From NCBI GenBank assembly GCA_965218875.1, contig OZ244707.1, forward strand, positions 744,001 through 808,000: DNA of 64,000 nt. The letters are read 5' to 3'. The notes beneath the pieces were generated by a model. That model ran no database searches, was not told the DNA's origin, and saw only the letters and a list, made by a program, of their open reading frames with translations. Each line of letters starts with the position of its first letter. The first letter of the stretch is position 1. The position numbers were made by a program, and so were the translations under genes. This DNA is from CBDCMJ01 sp965218875 (GTDB taxonomy: Bacteria > Chloroflexota > Dehalococcoidia > Lucifugimonadales > UBA3495). This document shows, one piece after another, positions 1 to 8,513 of the stretch.

Positions 1-1
1 G

Positions 2-1021
2 TCGCACCTCGGCATTGTTCTCTACCATGGCATCGATAGCGGAGCCGACCTGGCCGCCTACGGCAGGGCGGCCGAAGAAGCGGGGTTCGACTCGCTGTGG
101 GTGACGGAGCGGTATTTCCACGAAGAGACCTTCTCCATGCTGGGCTATCTGGCCGCGGTGACCCAGGACATCAAGCTGGGGCTTGGAGTGGCCAATCCCT
201 ACACCCGGAACCCGGCGCTGCTGGCCATGGCGGGCGCTACCCTGGACCGCATTTCAGGCGGCAGGTTCCTGCTGGGCCTGGGCAGAAGTGACCGCTCTGT
301 CATCCAGGGCCGGATGGGCATTCCCTACGACGACCCCCGGTCCACTCTGAGGGAGGCAGTCACCGCGATCAGAGAACTGCTGGCTGGAGGTCGGGTCACC
401 TCGTCCCTCGGGCGGTCCGGGCTGAGAGACGTGCAGTTGGCGATCAAGCCGGTACAAGGGAGTCCGCCCATATACGTGGCGGCCATCGGACCCAAGGCTC
501 TGCGGCTGGCCGGCGCCGCCGCCGACGGGGTGCTGCTCAACGCCTACACGCCCACCGGCTACGTCAGTTACGCGGCGGCGGAGATCAGGACAGCAGCGGC
601 GGCGGCTGGCCGGGACCCGGACTCCATAGAGATAGCCTGCATGTTGGTGGTGCGGCTGACCGAGGACCCGGCGAGCATATGGCCCGGCCTGAAGCAGCGC
701 ATCGTGAGGCTCCTGGACGAGCCACAGGTGGGAGAGGTGCTGTTGAGGAGCGGGGGCTTCGACCCGTCCATCTTGGGGCCGCTGCGCGCCGCCGTCCAAA
801 GCGGGGACGACCGGACGGCCTCCGGCCTGGTAAGCGACGAAATGGTGGACGCCTTCTACGTAATAGGCGGCCCGGAGCGGTGCCAAGAACGCGTCGCCGA
901 ATACCGGGCGGCGGGGGTAACCCAGCCATTGTTACTGCCCCGGCTGGACGACTATCATCAGGTCGCCCTTGCCCTGGGGAGGCGGAACGGCGCTTCCGCA
1001 GCGCCCCGGGCCGAAACGTAG
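2..1021 (+). CDS. LLM-class flavin/F420-dependent oxidoreductase (5' partial)
   Basis: Luciferase-like monooxygenase of the methylene-tetrahydromethanopterin-reductase type. The frame is open from the first bases of the window (reads HLGIVLYHG then AAEEAGFDSLWVTERYF), so the true start lies upstream and the internal GTG at 101 is not the start. Family signatures seen are GFDSLWVTER, the ISGGRFLLGLG barrel segment and PPIYVAAIGPKAL near the middle. The cofactor is FMN or F420; sequence alone does not say which, and the substrate is unknown. One of six such proteins in the window; it resembles the 39494..40417 gene in layout. The stop is TAG at 1019. Confidence 0.88.
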   Translation, partial: SHLGIVLYHGIDSGADLAAYGRAAEEAGFDSLWVTERYFHEETFSMLGYLAAVTQDIKLGLGVANPYTRNPALLAMAGATLDRISGGRFLLGLGRSDRSVIQGRMGIPYDDPRSTLREAVTAIRELLAGGRVTSSLGRSGLRDVQLAIKPVQGSPPIYVAAIGPKALRLAGAAADGVLLNAYTPTGYVSYAAAEIRTAAAAAGRDPDSIEIACMLVVRLTEDPASIWPGLKQRIVRLLDEPQVGEVLLRSGGFDPSILGPLRAAVQSGDDRTASGLVSDEMVDAFYVIGGPERCQERVAEYRAAGVTQPLLLPRLDDYHQVALALGRRNGASAAPRAET

Positions 1022-1052
1022 GGAGACCGAGCGGCGAAAGTATCGTGCTGGG

Positions 1053-1388
1053 ATGACGCAACCCGCAGCGCAAAACGGCGAGGAAGAGATAAATCAGTCC
1101 TTTTGGCTGGACGTTGCCGTTACCTTGCCCGAGCTCGCCGCCGATCCGGAGGGCGCCGCGCACCTGGTGGAACGGTTCGTGGGGCAGTACCTTCCGGCGT
1201 TGGTCAGGGCGGCGTCGCCGGAGGCCCGGGAGCGCGCCTGGCTGGCGTTTTGGAGCTACGTGGTGGCCCCTCGCACCGGGCGCAAGCCCTTCACGCTGTC
1301 CTCCCGAAATGCCGACTGCCTGATCGGTAAGTTCCGGAGAATCCTAGAGACCTATGGCCAGTCCCCGCCGGGTTCGACCACCGCGTGA
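1053..1388 (+). CDS. Hypothetical protein, 111 aa
   Basis: Not recognised. ATG at 1053 is chosen; the open frame extends upstream into the previous gene but without similarity. The product is soluble, with no signal peptide or membrane segment, and is rich in Trp, Ala and Arg (FWLDVAVTLPELA, ERAWLAFWSYVVAP). It looks helical, like a small regulatory or structural domain, but no family can be named. It lies between two monooxygenases on the same strand, 31 bases after the first. A real gene is likely because the frame is clean and fills the gap, but this is inference. Confidence 0.5.
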   Translation: MTQPAAQNGEEEINQSFWLDVAVTLPELAADPEGAAHLVERFVGQYLPALVRAASPEARERAWLAFWSYVVAPRTGRKPFTLSSRNADCLIGKFRRILETYGQSPPGSTTA

Positions 1389-1400
1389 CTACAACCCCCG

Positions 1401-1409
1401 TGGTAGAAT
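1401..1409 (+). promoter_or_regulatory. Extended -10 promoter element
   Basis: TGGTAGAAT reads as a TGn extended -10, 47 bases before the ATG of the NtaA-type monooxygenase. No convincing -35 is seen. Confidence 0.35.
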
Positions 1410-1456
1410 TGCCCATGGCCCGCCCGTCAAGAAGCCGGCCCCGATAGCCAACTGAG

Positions 1457-2800
1457 ATGACGACCCCCAGCAAACGGGAAATGCTCTTGGTAGGCTTCTT
1501 GCAGGCCTCCAACTGCTCCAACTACACCGGCTCTTGGCGACACCCCGAAACCGACCCCAATTACCTGGACCTGCACTACTACCAGAATATCGCCGCCGTC
1601 CTGGAGGCGGGCAAGTTTCACCTGGCGTTCATCGACGACCGTCTGGCCATGCCCAGCCGTTTCGGGGACTCCTTCGAGGCCGCCGTGGAGCGGGGAGTGC
1701 GCGCAGTCAAGCTGGACCTGGTGCCGGTGATAACCGCCATGGGCTTGGCGACAACGCGCTTGGGTCTGGGCGCCACCTACTCCACCACCTACTACTCACC
1801 CTTCCACGTGGCGCGGCTGTTTTCCAGCATCGACCATTTCACCCACGGGCGGGCGGCCTGGAACATCGTGACCTCGCTCAACGATTCCGAGGCCCAGAAC
1901 TTCGGTCTGGACGAACACGTGGGCCACGACCAACGCTACGACATAGCCGACGAGTTCATGGAAGTGGCCTGCGCCCTTTGGGGTTCCTGGGAGCATGGAG
2001 CAGTCCACGGGGACAGGGAGTCCGGCCTCTTTGCCGACCCCTCCAGGGTGCACCGGGTGGACCACCGCGGGCCCGCCTTCCGGTCCCGGGGGCCGCTCAC
2101 CACGCCGCGGCCGCCCCAGGGACGGCCGGTGTTCATCCAGGCAGGTCAGAGCGAAAGAGGCCGCGAGTTCGCCGCCCGTTGGGGTGAGCTGCTCTTCGTG
2201 ATCTACCCCAATCCCGGCGACTGCCGCGCCTACCGGGACGACCTTCGCCGCCGGGCCGCCGAGGCCGGGCGCGACCCCGACGCCGTGAAGGTGGCGCCGC
2301 CCATGTACGTGGTGGTGGACGACACTGAAGACGCAGCCCGGAAGAAGCTGGCTTTCATCGAGGGCTTGGCCGAGAACATCGACTCCCTTGCGCTGCTGTC
2401 GGAAGTCTTCAACTACGACTTTTCGCAGCACCCGCCCGACGAGCCCCTGTCCGACGAGGTCATGGTCTCGATGACCGGACTGCGCGGCTTCCTGGACCGG
2501 GTTGTCCGGTCCAGCGGCAAGAAAAATCCCACGGTCAACGACTTCGTCACCTGGTCCGGCCGCGGCACCCTCAACGAACTGCCCCTATTCGTCGGCGACC
2601 CCAAGCAGGTTGCCGACGGGATGGAGGAGTGGTTCCTGGGGGAGGCCTGCGACGGCTTCGTCCTGGCCGCCACCCACATGCCGGGGGCCTACGAGGACTT
2701 CGTGAGGCTGGTGGTGCCCGAGTTGCAACGCCGCGGGCTGTTCCGCACCGAGTACCGGCCCGGCACGCTGCGCGACAACCTGGGACTCCCGCCTCTCTAG
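1457..2800 (+). CDS. NtaA/SnaA/DszA-family FMN-dependent monooxygenase
   Basis: Two-component flavin monooxygenase of the nitrilotriacetate/pristinamycin/dibenzothiophene-sulfone family; such enzymes use FMNH2 from a separate reductase to oxidise C-N or C-S compounds. The length of 447 aa is typical. Family marks are the N-terminal HYYQNIAAVLEAGKFHLAF, the RAAWNIVTSLNDSEAQNFG segment (about residue 130) and PVFIQAGQSERGREFAA (about residue 230). ATG at 1457 starts the conserved N-terminus. No flavin reductase is encoded next to it, so the reductant must come from elsewhere. The substrate cannot be told. Confidence 0.9.
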   Translation: MTTPSKREMLLVGFLQASNCSNYTGSWRHPETDPNYLDLHYYQNIAAVLEAGKFHLAFIDDRLAMPSRFGDSFEAAVERGVRAVKLDLVPVITAMGLATTRLGLGATYSTTYYSPFHVARLFSSIDHFTHGRAAWNIVTSLNDSEAQNFGLDEHVGHDQRYDIADEFMEVACALWGSWEHGAVHGDRESGLFADPSRVHRVDHRGPAFRSRGPLTTPRPPQGRPVFIQAGQSERGREFAARWGELLFVIYPNPGDCRAYRDDLRRRAAEAGRDPDAVKVAPPMYVVVDDTEDAARKKLAFIEGLAENIDSLALLSEVFNYDFSQHPPDEPLSDEVMVSMTGLRGFLDRVVRSSGKKNPTVNDFVTWSGRGTLNELPLFVGDPKQVADGMEEWFLGEACDGFVLAATHMPGAYEDFVRLVVPELQRRGLFRTEYRPGTLRDNLGLPPL

Positions 2801-2825
2801 CGCCGGGGGGCCGGCCGGACTAGCT

Positions 2826-3209
2826 TCAGCCCGGGCCCTGGTCCGCCTTGACGAACCTCATGGACAGGGAGTTCACGCAATGGCGGGCGTTGGTCTCGGT
2901 GAAGCGTTCCCCGGTAAACACGTGGCCCAGGTGGCCGCCGCAGTTGGCGCACTCGATCTCCGTTCGCAGGCCGTCCGGGTCGGGCAGCCGTCTTACCGCC
3001 CCGGGGACCTCTCTATCGAAAGCGGGCCAGCCACAGCGGGCGTCGAACTTGTCCGCGGACCGGTACAGTTCAGCGTTGCACCGGCGGCAGAGATACACCC
3101 CTTCCTGGTAAAAATCGTCGTACTCCCCGGTGAAGGGCCTCTCGGTGCCCTTGGACTCGATGACGTACCGCTCCTCGGCACTGAGCGGGTTGTAGTTCGG
3201 GTTGGTCAT
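2826..3209 (-). CDS. msrB: Peptide-methionine (R)-S-oxide reductase MsrB
   Basis: Repairs methionine-R-sulfoxide in proteins using thioredoxin. The 127-aa product has the zinc-binding pairs C41/C44 (CRRC) and C87/C90 (CANC followed by GGHLGHVF) and the resolving-type motif RHCVNS with catalytic C111. The open frame runs far upstream, but the ATG at 3209 is preceded by GGGAGAAG and starts the conserved domain (NPLSAEERYVIESKGTE). Stand-alone MsrB, no MsrA fusion. It is transcribed away from the preceding monooxygenase and just downstream of the tRNA cluster on the same strand. Confidence 0.95.
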   Translation of the reverse strand: MTNPNYNPLSAEERYVIESKGTERPFTGEYDDFYQEGVYLCRRCNAELYRSADKFDARCGWPAFDREVPGAVRRLPDPDGLRTEIECANCGGHLGHVFTGERFTETNARHCVNSLSMRFVKADQGPG

Positions 3210-3301
3210 GGCCAAGCTTCTCCCGGCGATGCGGTTAGGGGTTTCGCGGCAGCGGCGTGAATTTGCGGCCAGCGCCCAGGACTGGCTTGGCGGCGGGGGG
3301 T

Positions 3302-3387
3302 TGGTGCCGGGGGAGGGAATCGAACCCACACACCCGCAAAGGTAGCGGATTTTAAGTCCGCCGCGTCTACCTTTCCGCCACCCCGGC
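3302..3387 (-). tRNA. tRNA-Leu (UAA)
   Basis: Type II tRNA. The acceptor stem GCCGGGG pairs with CCCCGGC, followed by discriminator A and an encoded CCA. The loop CTTAAAA gives anticodon UAA; TTCGATT forms the T loop. Confidence 0.93.
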
Positions 3388-3579
3388 CGGTCCGTGTCGG
3401 CTGCGGTCTCACAACCAAGCTGGAGGAGGTGTCTTGGGTCACCGGCTCCAAGCGCCCGGCTTCCCGCGTTAGGGCCGGTCCCGGCTCGGCTGCCTCGATA
3501 CTGTGGGAGAGAGTTCCATCGGATTGACTCGAGAAGCAGAGAGGCCTGGCCGGAGACCATACTTTACGTGGTGATTGCA

Positions 3580-3656
3580 TGGAGGCGACGGGCGGATTCG
3601 AACCGCCGAATAGAGGTTTTGCAGACCTCCGCCTTAGTCCACTTGGCTACGTCGCC
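3580..3656 (-). tRNA. tRNA-Cys (GCA)
   Basis: Seven-pair acceptor GGCGACG/CGTCGCC, discriminator T (normal for tRNA-Cys), encoded CCA, and anticodon loop CTGCAAA with anticodon GCA. Confidence 0.93.
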
Positions 3657-3679
3657 CAGCGCACGGAGTACCGCCGAGT

Positions 3680-3766
3680 TGGTGCCGAGGGCGGGATTTG
3701 AACCCACACAGGCATTCGCCCACGGCCCCCTCAAGACCGCGTGTCTACCAATTCCACCACCTCGGC
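3680..3766 (-). tRNA. tRNA-Leu (GAG)
   Basis: Type II tRNA with acceptor GCCGAGG/CCTCGGC, encoded CCA and loop TTGAGGG, anticodon GAG. The 5' half closely follows the Escherichia coli tRNA-Leu(GAG) pattern (GCCGAGGTGGTGGAATTGG), which rules out reading the anticodon as UGA. Confidence 0.92.
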
Positions 3767-3890
3767 CCCATGGTGAGAGCAACATTATATCACGTCCGTT
3801 GTCGGCAACGCCCGCTTCGGGAAAGGGCCGCCAGACAGTGTCCGTGGGTGGAATCGTGGAACCAGCCCCCGGAGCACAGAAAGCCCCATC

Positions 3891-3899
3891 TGCTATAAT
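3891..3899 (+). promoter_or_regulatory. Extended -10 promoter element
   Basis: TGCTATAAT 52 bases before the first MaoC-like gene. The same nonamer occurs before acs (14447) and upstream of pstB (24135), so it looks like a preferred promoter form here. The -35 is weak. Confidence 0.5.
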
Positions 3900-3950
3900 T
3901 GGCGCCCCCGCACCAGGCCCACCCAAGGGGAATAGTTCCAGGCGGTAGCC

Positions 3951-5210
3951 ATGCCCAACGCTGAAAACCCCGCCCCTGGCGCCACGCCGCCGGGCAACAC
4001 GGTGACCTTCAGAGACCAGGCCTACCGGGTGGCCACCCAGGTCCCGGGCCTGGGCGACCGCAGCCTGGAGGACGCCAAGCGCCTGGTCGGCGTGGACTAC
4101 CGCGGGGCCAGGGCCGAAGTCGAAATCACCGAGGACAATGTACGAGACTTCTGCAACTACATGGGCAGCGAGAACCCGCTATTCCTCGACGCCTCCTACG
4201 CGGCCGCCACCCGTTGGGGCGGAATCGTAGCTCCCCCGGCCATGGTGGGCCAGGCAATCATCGCACCCGGCCTGCGGGGCATCCAATGGATATACGCGGG
4301 CATCGAGTGGGAATTCTACCGAGTGATGCAGCCAGGGGACGTCATCTCCCAGCGAGGCCGCCTGTTGGACGCGGTGGAAAAAAGGGGGAAGACCGTGCCG
4401 CGCATGATCCTGCAGATCGGCCGCGTAGAGTGCCGGGACGCCGCCGGAGCGCCGGTGGCGGCGTCTCGCACCTACCACATGCGCACTCCCCGGCGCCAGG
4501 CCCCAGGCGGCATGGCCTACGGCGTCAAGCCCCATCGCTGGCCGCCGGGGGAATTGGCCGCCCTGGAGCGGGACATGCTGTCCGAGACCTGTCGGGGCAG
4601 CCGGACCAGGTACTGGGAGGAGGTTGAAGAAGGGGAGACCATGCCTCCGGTCGCCTACGGTCCGCTGCGGGTGGTGGAGATAGGCCTCACCGGCAGCTAC
4701 ACCGATTCCGGCGCCGTCAGCGGCGACGGAGTGGCCCACAACGGCGCTCACGTATTCCAGCTTCTCAACCGTCGACGGCACCCCGCGGACACCTACGTGG
4801 ACCCCGAAACCGGCGGCCAGGACCATCCCCACCGGGGCCACTGGGAGCCCTTCATGGCCCACGAGGTGGGAATGCCCGGCGTGTACGACATGGGGCCCCA
4901 GCGCGTCTCCTGGCTCTGCCGCTACATTACCGACTGGATGGGCGACGACGCGTTCCTGGCGCGGCTGTCCGCCCACCTCCGCCGCCCCAATATCGTGGGC
5001 GACGTGACTCGCATCCACGGCACAGTCCGGCGCAAGTGGGTTGAAGAAGGGCTTCACCTGGTGGAGTGCGAAATGCAGGCCGTCAACCAGCGAAACGAAA
5101 TCATCATGCCGGGCAACGCCACCGTCTCCCTACCCACCGTCCACGGGCCCGCCGCCCAGTCCCTCACCCCTCCGGTCCCAGACGACTTTCTCCCGGAAGA
5201 TGCTGCGTAG
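3951..5210 (+). CDS. MaoC/FAS1-like double hot-dog dehydratase
   Basis: Acyl dehydratase or enoyl hydratase-like protein of 419 aa with two hot-dog folds: an N-terminal FAS1-like dehydratase domain (about 45-190, with NPLFLDASYAAATRWGGIVAP) and a C-terminal MaoC-like half (about 215-400, with QRVSWLCRYITDWMGDD). Such proteins act on CoA thioesters in fatty-acid or side-chain degradation; the true substrate is unknown. It is followed after six bases by a paralogue, so the two are probably co-translated and may form a heteromer. ATG at 3951 has only a weak ribosome site. Confidence 0.85.
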   Translation: MPNAENPAPGATPPGNTVTFRDQAYRVATQVPGLGDRSLEDAKRLVGVDYRGARAEVEITEDNVRDFCNYMGSENPLFLDASYAAATRWGGIVAPPAMVGQAIIAPGLRGIQWIYAGIEWEFYRVMQPGDVISQRGRLLDAVEKRGKTVPRMILQIGRVECRDAAGAPVAASRTYHMRTPRRQAPGGMAYGVKPHRWPPGELAALERDMLSETCRGSRTRYWEEVEEGETMPPVAYGPLRVVEIGLTGSYTDSGAVSGDGVAHNGAHVFQLLNRRRHPADTYVDPETGGQDHPHRGHWEPFMAHEVGMPGVYDMGPQRVSWLCRYITDWMGDDAFLARLSAHLRRPNIVGDVTRIHGTVRRKWVEEGLHLVECEMQAVNQRNEIIMPGNATVSLPTVHGPAAQSLTPPVPDDFLPEDAA

Positions 5211-5216
5211 CCGCCC

Positions 5217-6332
5217 ATGCCTTCGGATACCTCCCATATCTCTCAAATCACCCCGGAGTCGCTGGCCGAGGCCCGCGCCCTGATCGGCACGCGCTTGCGG
5301 AAGCCCCGGCACAACAGGCTGGTCAGCCAGGCCTCGATCAAGCGCTGGGCCAAGAGCATCGGGGACCGCAATCCCTTATGGCAGGACCCGGAGTATGCCC
5401 GGCGCGGTCCCCTGGGCCGGGCGGTGGCGCCGCCCTGCTGGCTGTACTCGGTGAACGACACCTGCGTCGCGCCCAAATTCCCGGGCTTGCACATGATATA
5501 TGGCGGCTGCGCTTGGGAATTCTACCGGTGGCTCGAGCTGGGCGAGGAAGTGGAAGCCGAGTCTCGGCTGACCGGGGTGGAGGAAAAATCGGGCCGCTTC
5601 TGCGGGCCAATGGTGTTGCAAACCGGGGAAACGGTCTTCACCGACGGGCAGGGGCAGCCCGTGGCCAAGGCAACGTCACGGGTGTTGCGCACCCGGCGGG
5701 CGGAGGCGGCGGACGCCGGAAAATACGGGGACTGGAAGAAGCACGTCCTCACCGGAGAAGAGGCCGACCGCATCGAGGACGCCTACGACTCGGAAGACGT
5801 CCGGGGCAGCCAACCCCGCATCTGGGAGAGCGTCGCCCAGGGTGAAGAGGTCCCGGCCATCGTCCGGGGGCCCTTGACCTCGGAAGAGATCATCCAGTTC
5901 ATGGGCGCCACCAGTCCCAGCCTGGGCTTCAAGCAGTTCCTCCGGTTTCGCCGGCGCCACCCGGAGGCCGCCTTTTTGGACGAGGAAACAGGCTCCTGGG
6001 AAAGCTGGGAGGCTTCAATGCTGCGGGACGACGTGGCCCGGATGTTCGGCTTTCCCCTGGCCCACGACGCGGGCATCGACCGGATTTCCTGGCTGTCCAA
6101 CTTGCTGACCAACTGGATAGGGGACCTGGGATTCCTCAAGTCCCTGGACGTGACCCTGACCCTTCCCAACGTATACGGCGACGCCACCTGGTGCAGCGGC
6201 CGCGTGGCGGGCAAGCTCCGTCAGGGCCGGCAACATCTGGTGGAAGTGGAAGTGGAGTGCCGCAATCAACGCTCCCAGCAGACCGCTCACGGTCGGGCCA
6301 CGGTGCTTCTGCCCGTCCGGGACGGCGTCTGA
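5217..6332 (+). CDS. MaoC/FAS1-like double hot-dog dehydratase (paralogue)
   Basis: 371-aa paralogue of the preceding gene with the same two-domain order: FAS1-like dehydratase (NPLWQDPEYARRGPLGRAVAP near residue 50) and a MaoC-like C-terminal half (DRISWLSNLLTNWIGDLGF). The six-base gap suggests translational coupling and a shared complex. The product is shorter at both ends than its partner. A predicted role is CoA-thioester hydration, on the basis of fold only. The stop is TGA, which shows that TGA is used as a stop in this genome. Confidence 0.85.
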   Translation: MPSDTSHISQITPESLAEARALIGTRLRKPRHNRLVSQASIKRWAKSIGDRNPLWQDPEYARRGPLGRAVAPPCWLYSVNDTCVAPKFPGLHMIYGGCAWEFYRWLELGEEVEAESRLTGVEEKSGRFCGPMVLQTGETVFTDGQGQPVAKATSRVLRTRRAEAADAGKYGDWKKHVLTGEEADRIEDAYDSEDVRGSQPRIWESVAQGEEVPAIVRGPLTSEEIIQFMGATSPSLGFKQFLRFRRRHPEAAFLDEETGSWESWEASMLRDDVARMFGFPLAHDAGIDRISWLSNLLTNWIGDLGFLKSLDVTLTLPNVYGDATWCSGRVAGKLRQGRQHLVEVEVECRNQRSQQTAHGRATVLLPVRDGV

Positions 6333-6340
6333 GGCGCGCC

Positions 6341-6706
6341 GTGGCTTCCCCGACGCCTTCCCGGGAAAAGCAGGTCCGGTTGACCGCGTTCGACAACGAG
6401 CCCATGGCGCGGCTGGCTGAACAACGTCTGGGCCAAATTGGCATCCCCTGTCTCATCCGGCCGCTGCGGGGCGGGCCGGGACTGTGGGGGTCTGCCTACA
6501 ATTTGCCCCACGATCTGCTGGTCTGCGAGGTCGACGCGGCGCAGGCCAGGGAGGTCCTGGGCCTGGAGCCCGCGCAGCCGGCGCCGGAGTACGACCCCGA
6601 CCGGGCCGGGGGCTCCGGCTCGAACAAGGGGTCCGCCATGGTCGGCGCCCTTCTGGTGGTTGGCCTGCTCATTATGGCCGTGTTGCTATTCCCGCGCTGG
6701 GGGTAG
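6341..6706 (+). CDS. DUF2007-like protein with C-terminal membrane anchor
   Basis: 121-aa protein. The N-terminal half resembles the DUF2007 'putative signal transducing' fold (VRLTAFDNEPMARLAEQRL, then LPHDLLVCEVDAAQAREVL); a linker and one C-terminal membrane helix follow (MVGALLVVGLLIMAVLLF). GTG at 6341 is the likely start, eight bases after the dehydratase stop, so it is probably in the same operon. Function is unknown even where the family is known; domain assignment is by pattern only. Confidence 0.65.
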   Translation: MASPTPSREKQVRLTAFDNEPMARLAEQRLGQIGIPCLIRPLRGGPGLWGSAYNLPHDLLVCEVDAAQAREVLGLEPAQPAPEYDPDRAGGSGSNKGSAMVGALLVVGLLIMAVLLFPRWG

Positions 6707-6742
6707 GACCCGGCAATTTCTGCCCAAGGAGGATATTCAGCT

Positions 6743-7444
6743 ATGACCACCGGAGGTCTGGAGTCCGTTCAGGCCATCACGTTCGACATGTACGGCACCC
6801 TGTTGGACTTGGAGGCCAGCTTTGGCCAAGGCATAGGCGAATTCTTGAAAGACCGGGGCTCGTCCCAGAATGTCGCCCAAGTCTTGGGCCAGTGGGAGGC
6901 CGTCTACCTTCGCGAAAGCATGGCCGACACCATGATGGGCCGCGGCCGCACTTCCTTCGAACGACTCCGGCGGGAAGGACTGGGGGAGGTGCTCTCCCGG
7001 CTCGGCGTCGCTCACACTATGGACGACGTGGAAGCCCTGATAACCACCCGGGCCCAGGTGAGTCTCTACCCCGACGTTCTCGCTGGGATTTCCGCCCTCC
7101 GGAAGAAGTTTACCCTGGCCATCCTCTCCAACGGCGACCGCGATGCGCTGGAACGGGCGGTGGACAGCCTGGAAATCCCCATAGACCGGATCATCTCGGC
7201 GGAGCAGGTGGGGGTCTACAAAGCCCACGCCGCGGTCTACTCGTCCGCCGCGGAAAACCTGAATGTGCCGGTCCAACGGATACTGCACGTCGCGTCTCAC
7301 CCCTGGGACGTGCGGGGAGCGAAAGCGGCGGGAATGCTGGGCGCTTACGTCAACCGGGAAGGCATCCCATACACCGTTGGAGGGTCGCAACCGGACCTGG
7401 AGACGGCGACCATCACCGGCCTGGCCGAGGCCCTCGGAGCTTAG
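6743..7444 (+). CDS. HAD-superfamily hydrolase, haloacid dehalogenase type II-like
   Basis: 233-aa HAD hydrolase. Motif I is FDMYGTLLD with the nucleophile Asp in the usual place, motif II is LSNGDRD, the motif III lysine falls in EQVGVYKAHAAVY, and motif IV is reduced to HVASHPWDVRGAKAAG. The arrangement is that of L-2-haloacid dehalogenase-like proteins, which may also act as phosphatases; the substrate is not predictable. A strong AGGAGG precedes the ATG at 6743. The 22132..22845 gene is a second member. Confidence 0.85.
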   Translation: MTTGGLESVQAITFDMYGTLLDLEASFGQGIGEFLKDRGSSQNVAQVLGQWEAVYLRESMADTMMGRGRTSFERLRREGLGEVLSRLGVAHTMDDVEALITTRAQVSLYPDVLAGISALRKKFTLAILSNGDRDALERAVDSLEIPIDRIISAEQVGVYKAHAAVYSSAAENLNVPVQRILHVASHPWDVRGAKAAGMLGAYVNREGIPYTVGGSQPDLETATITGLAEALGA

Positions 7445-7485
7445 CCGTCCCCCGTCATTCCGAGCCCCCCGCAACAGGACGACCG

Positions 7486-7794
7486 TTACAATCGCACGTA
7501 TATGACGTCGTCTTCCACCATTACCCGGTACGCGGGAACGTTCTCCGATATCGGCCCGCTGATCAAATCGCCGGTGCGCACGTCGAATCGGGCAAAGTGG
7601 CGAGGGCACTCCACCACGTGGCCGTCCAGCCTGCCTCGGGACAAGGACGCCCTTTCGTGTCCGCACTGGTCACTCAGGGCGTAGAAGGTCCCTTCGACGT
7701 TGGCCAGCAATAGCCTGCGGCCGTCCGCCACCACCCATTTCATCTGCCCTGGCGCCAGCTCGGATGCCTGGGCTACCCTAACGAATCCAGCCAT
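7486..7794 (-). CDS. Rieske [2Fe-2S] ferredoxin-like protein
   Basis: Small soluble Rieske protein of 102 aa. Cluster ligands are visible as C44-x-H46 (DQCGHE) and C63-x2-H66 (ECPRHF). It resembles the ferredoxin component of dioxygenases or the NirD-type small subunit; no dioxygenase is adjacent. ATG at 7794 is preceded by GAGGAG, so the longer open frame upstream is not used. A TATAAT-like hexamer lies on the minus strand at 7857..7862. It may pass electrons to one of the nearby oxidoreductases, but this is inference. Confidence 0.9.
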   Translation of the reverse strand: MAGFVRVAQASELAPGQMKWVVADGRRLLLANVEGTFYALSDQCGHERASLSRGRLDGHVVECPRHFARFDVRTGDLISGPISENVPAYRVMVEDDVIYVRL

Positions 7795-7911
7795 GGACTC
7801 CTCGCGCGGACCTGACCGGCGCCGCGTCTGAGCTTGCCGCGCCCGGGGCATCGGGCATTATAGACACGCGGCCGGCCCGTGCCAACGCCCGGCGCGGGGG
7901 TGGCCCCAGCC

Positions 7912-8373
7912 CCAGGGTCATTCAGTTGTTCCCCTGGAACGGCACCGGTGCCTTTTGGGCGCGACGCCTCCGTCTCCAAAACTGACACCCCTCCCTTCCC
8001 AACTCCGGATGCGCCCCCCTAACCTGATAAACGACAGACCGGAACGTCCCGCCGGGACACAACCCAAACCCAACCCGCCCCCCAACCCGGCCCACGAGCC
8101 GGAATGGGAGGAAATGAGCGGAAATGAGAGGGAAGTCGAAAAATCCAACCTCACCTTTCGCCGGCAGGCGGCGCTGCCCATCATCGCCGCCTCCCCTACC
8201 ATCTCTCAAGCCGCCAGCACTTCCGGCATCGGAGAGAGCACCTTGCGCCGTTGGCTTGAAGACGATCACTTCCTCGACGAGATGACCTGCCTTCGCCGGG
8301 AGTCCGCCAACCTCGCCCACCGTGGCGGCCCCAGAACTGTAAATGTCATTTGGAGACAATTGAAAGACCCTGG
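7912..8373. mobile_element. 462-bp element with terminal inverted repeats, carrying an HTH gene
   Basis: The left end CCAGGGTCATTCAGTTGT (7912) matches the inverted right end CCAGGGTCTTTCAATTGT (8356..8373) at 16 of 18 positions. The same end sequence bounds elements at 28663..28846 and 42474..42887. No transposase is encoded, only the short HTH protein, whose last codons run through the right end. Read as a non-autonomous or internally deleted mobile element. Confidence 0.55.
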
Positions 8374-8386
8374 CCCCATCCCGTAG
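8114..8386 (+). CDS. Small helix-turn-helix protein, probably truncated
   Basis: 90-aa protein with a homeodomain-like helix-turn-helix (about residues 20-60: FRRQAALPIIAASPTISQ, then ESTLRRWLEDDHF), like the DNA-binding part of transposase or terminase small-subunit proteins. ATG at 8114 follows GGGAGGA; the frame is open further upstream (7955) but that part is proline-rich and unconvincing. The C-terminus after RRESANLA looks foreign and is encoded by the terminal repeat of the element, so the original protein was probably longer. A binding site in the element ends is an obvious guess. Confidence 0.55.
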   Translation: MSGNEREVEKSNLTFRRQAALPIIAASPTISQAASTSGIGESTLRRWLEDDHFLDEMTCLRRESANLAHRGGPRTVNVIWRQLKDPGPIP

Positions 8387-8513
8387 ACCCTGGCCCTGCC
8401 CGTTGCGGCGGTGTCGCCGACAAGCTAAACTCGACCTGTGCCTGGACGTTGGGCTTGGCATAGCCCGGCGGAAAACCGGGCAGCAGCAGACTGCAACAAG
8501 CGGAGGGCCTGCC

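Noticed and set aside
3680..3766. tRNA-Ser (UGA)
   Set aside because: Shifting the anticodon by two bases would give UGA, but stem pairing and the match to tRNA-Leu(GAG) fix the anticodon as GAG.
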